This document shows positions 4,254-5,126 of a DNA stretch of 5,126 bases, piece by piece. A program made the translations under genes and the position numbers. Location of the stretch: positions 1-5,126 of the forward strand of contig DAOVVI010000196.1 in NCBI GenBank assembly GCA_030637245.1. Reading direction: 5' to 3'. Under the pieces are notes generated by a model. That model was given only the letters and a program-made list of their open reading frames with translations. It had not been told where the DNA came from and ran no database searches. Source of the DNA: Cyclobacteriaceae bacterium (lineage in GTDB: Bacteria > Bacteroidota > Bacteroidia > Cytophagales > Cyclobacteriaceae). The first letter of the stretch is position 1; each line of letters begins with the position of its first letter.

Positions 4254-5126
4254 TTAAAACTCCAGAAGGAATAGGGTAACATCATCCTGCAATTCGTTGT
4301 TGTGGCAGAACGTGTTGAATTCCGAATAGATAGATTGAACAATATTTCCATCCTTATTTGTACAAAATTTAATAAACAATTCTTCTAATCTTTCATGTGA
4401 AAACATTTCTCCTTCAAAGTTGCGTTGTTCAATAATGCCATCCGTAAAAAACAACATTTTATCACCTTTATCTACATCAATCGTTAATTCATGAAATTGT
4501 GCTTTGGGAATAATGCCCAATCCGGGTCCGGGAAGATCGATCGGAAGTAATTTGTTTAAATTGAATTTCCAAACTAACGGATGCATATGCCCACCTTTAC
4601 TTAACTTCACGCTGGAAGAATTCATGTCTAACAATGCGTAGTAACCGGTAGCAAATAAAGAAGTAAAAATTTCATAGATATGCCCATTGAGGTGATTCAT
4701 TAACTCCACCGGATCTTCACCGAATTCTTTTGAAAAGATCGTAAAACCACTTCTTAATACTCCGGTAGCTAATGAAGCCGAGATGCCATGTCCCATCACA
4801 TCAGCGATAATAAATCCTATTTTATCGTCGGAAAAACTTTTGAGATTTAAAAAATCACCGCCTACTTTCAGGAAAGGTTTATAAATGTATGTTTGTTTTA
4901 TCCCATATTTTTTAAAGCACACTGAGGTGAGTTGATCCTGACTTATAAAATAGTCCTGGATTATTTTTGCGTCAGACAGGTCTGCATCCATCTGATCAAG
5001 TCTTATGCTTTTTTGATCAAGTACAGTTTTTGATGAAGTCAGATTGGTCGCGGTTTCTCGCATCCTTTCCAATGTTTCATTCAAGCAATTTCTATAAAAA
5101 TTAATGGCAAAAGTTTTATCCTCAAT
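4254..5126 (-). CDS. SpoIIE-family PP2C-type serine/threonine phosphatase, C-terminal part, 5' truncated
   Basis: The frame is open from the window edge (5126) to TAA at 4254-4256, giving 290 visible residues. The TTG at 5082-5084 is not taken as the start, because the frame continues upstream as ...KTFAINFYRNC. The domain dephosphorylates Ser/Thr residues, typically on anti-sigma-factor antagonists, in a metal-dependent reaction. Seen: KVGGDFLNL (visible Asp91), IADVMGHGISASLATG (Asp109), ATGYYALLD, GGHMHPLVW, FFTDGIIEQ (Asp229) and the C-terminal DDVTLFLLEF (Asp281, Asp282). All metal-binding aspartates are present, so it should be active. About 60 residues before the domain (polar, RMRETATNLTSSKTVLDQKSI type) look like a coiled-coil signalling linker, which implies an N-terminal sensor or receiver domain beyond the window. 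No anti-sigma or STAS gene is adjacent here. It is separated from smpB by 225 bp and is probably a separate transcript. Confidence 0.9.
   Translation of the reverse strand: MEDKTFAINFYRNCLNETLERMRETATNLTSSKTVLDQKSIRLDQMDADLSDAKIIQDYFISQDQLTSVCFKKYGIKQTYIYKPFLKVGGDFLNLKSFSDDKIGFIIADVMGHGISASLATGVLRSGFTIFSKEFGEDPVELMNHLNGHIYEIFTSLFATGYYALLDMNSSSVKLSKGGHMHPLVWKFNLNKLLPIDLPGPGLGIIPKAQFHELTIDVDKGDKMLFFTDGIIEQRNFEGEMFSHERLEELFIKFCTNKDGNIVQSIYSEFNTFCHNNELQDDVTLFLLEF

Noticed and set aside
4219..4257. 12-codon + strand frame starting ATG in the smpB-phosphatase spacer
   Set aside because: Too short, overlaps the phosphatase stop codon, and has no promoter or conserved context that I can see.
5082..5084. 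TTG as start codon of the SpoIIE-type phosphatase
   Set aside because: The frame stays open to the window edge and the linker before the domain is cut short by this choice; the gene is better called partial.

Overview
The window looks like chromosomal DNA of a Bacteroidota bacterium. The basis is AT-rich sequence, genes without Shine-Dalgarno leaders, a TAnnTTTG-type -7 promoter box before smpB, and protein variants (a two-domain NlpC/P60 peptidase without signal peptide, an HNH protein starting MTIKALVLNLDY, a secreted LMW-phosphatase-like protein) that I associate with that phylum. The phylum is an inference; nothing in the window fixes genus or species.

Layout: two convergent gene blocks. 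On the + strand, positions 1-1035 hold the 3' two-thirds of a biotin carboxylase (acyl-CoA carboxylase subunit). It is followed after 11 bp by an exported protein of the low-molecular-weight tyrosine phosphatase/arsenate reductase fold (1047-1763) whose catalytic Cys and Arg are both replaced, so it is probably a pseudo-enzyme. On the - strand, reading right to left, are the C-terminal part of a SpoIIE/PP2C-type serine phosphatase (4254-5126, running off the window edge), a 225-bp spacer with a candidate promoter and two GC-rich palindromes, and a tightly packed operon smpB (GTG start) - NlpC/P60 peptidase - HNH endonuclease. In the operon the junctions are a 0-bp gap and a 4-bp ATGA overlap.

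The convergent gap (1764-2259) has no credible gene. It contains a 336-bp segment (1795-2130) with imperfect 25-bp terminal inverted repeats, a perfect 5-bp direct repeat (ATTTA) at both outer edges, nested inner inverted repeats and a 14-bp-stem hairpin. This fits a small non-autonomous (MITE-like) or foldback element.

How the genes work together: the biotin carboxylase belongs to acyl-CoA carboxylation, SmpB to trans-translation ribosome rescue, and the NlpC/P60 enzyme probably to cytoplasmic murein-peptide recycling. The phosphatase is the output module of a signalling protein. The HNH protein has a clear nuclease motif but no known role. No undescribed multi-gene system can be proven here. 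The best leads are the inactivated exported phosphatase next to a carboxylase gene, the MITE-like element, and the coupled smpB-peptidase-nuclease operon.
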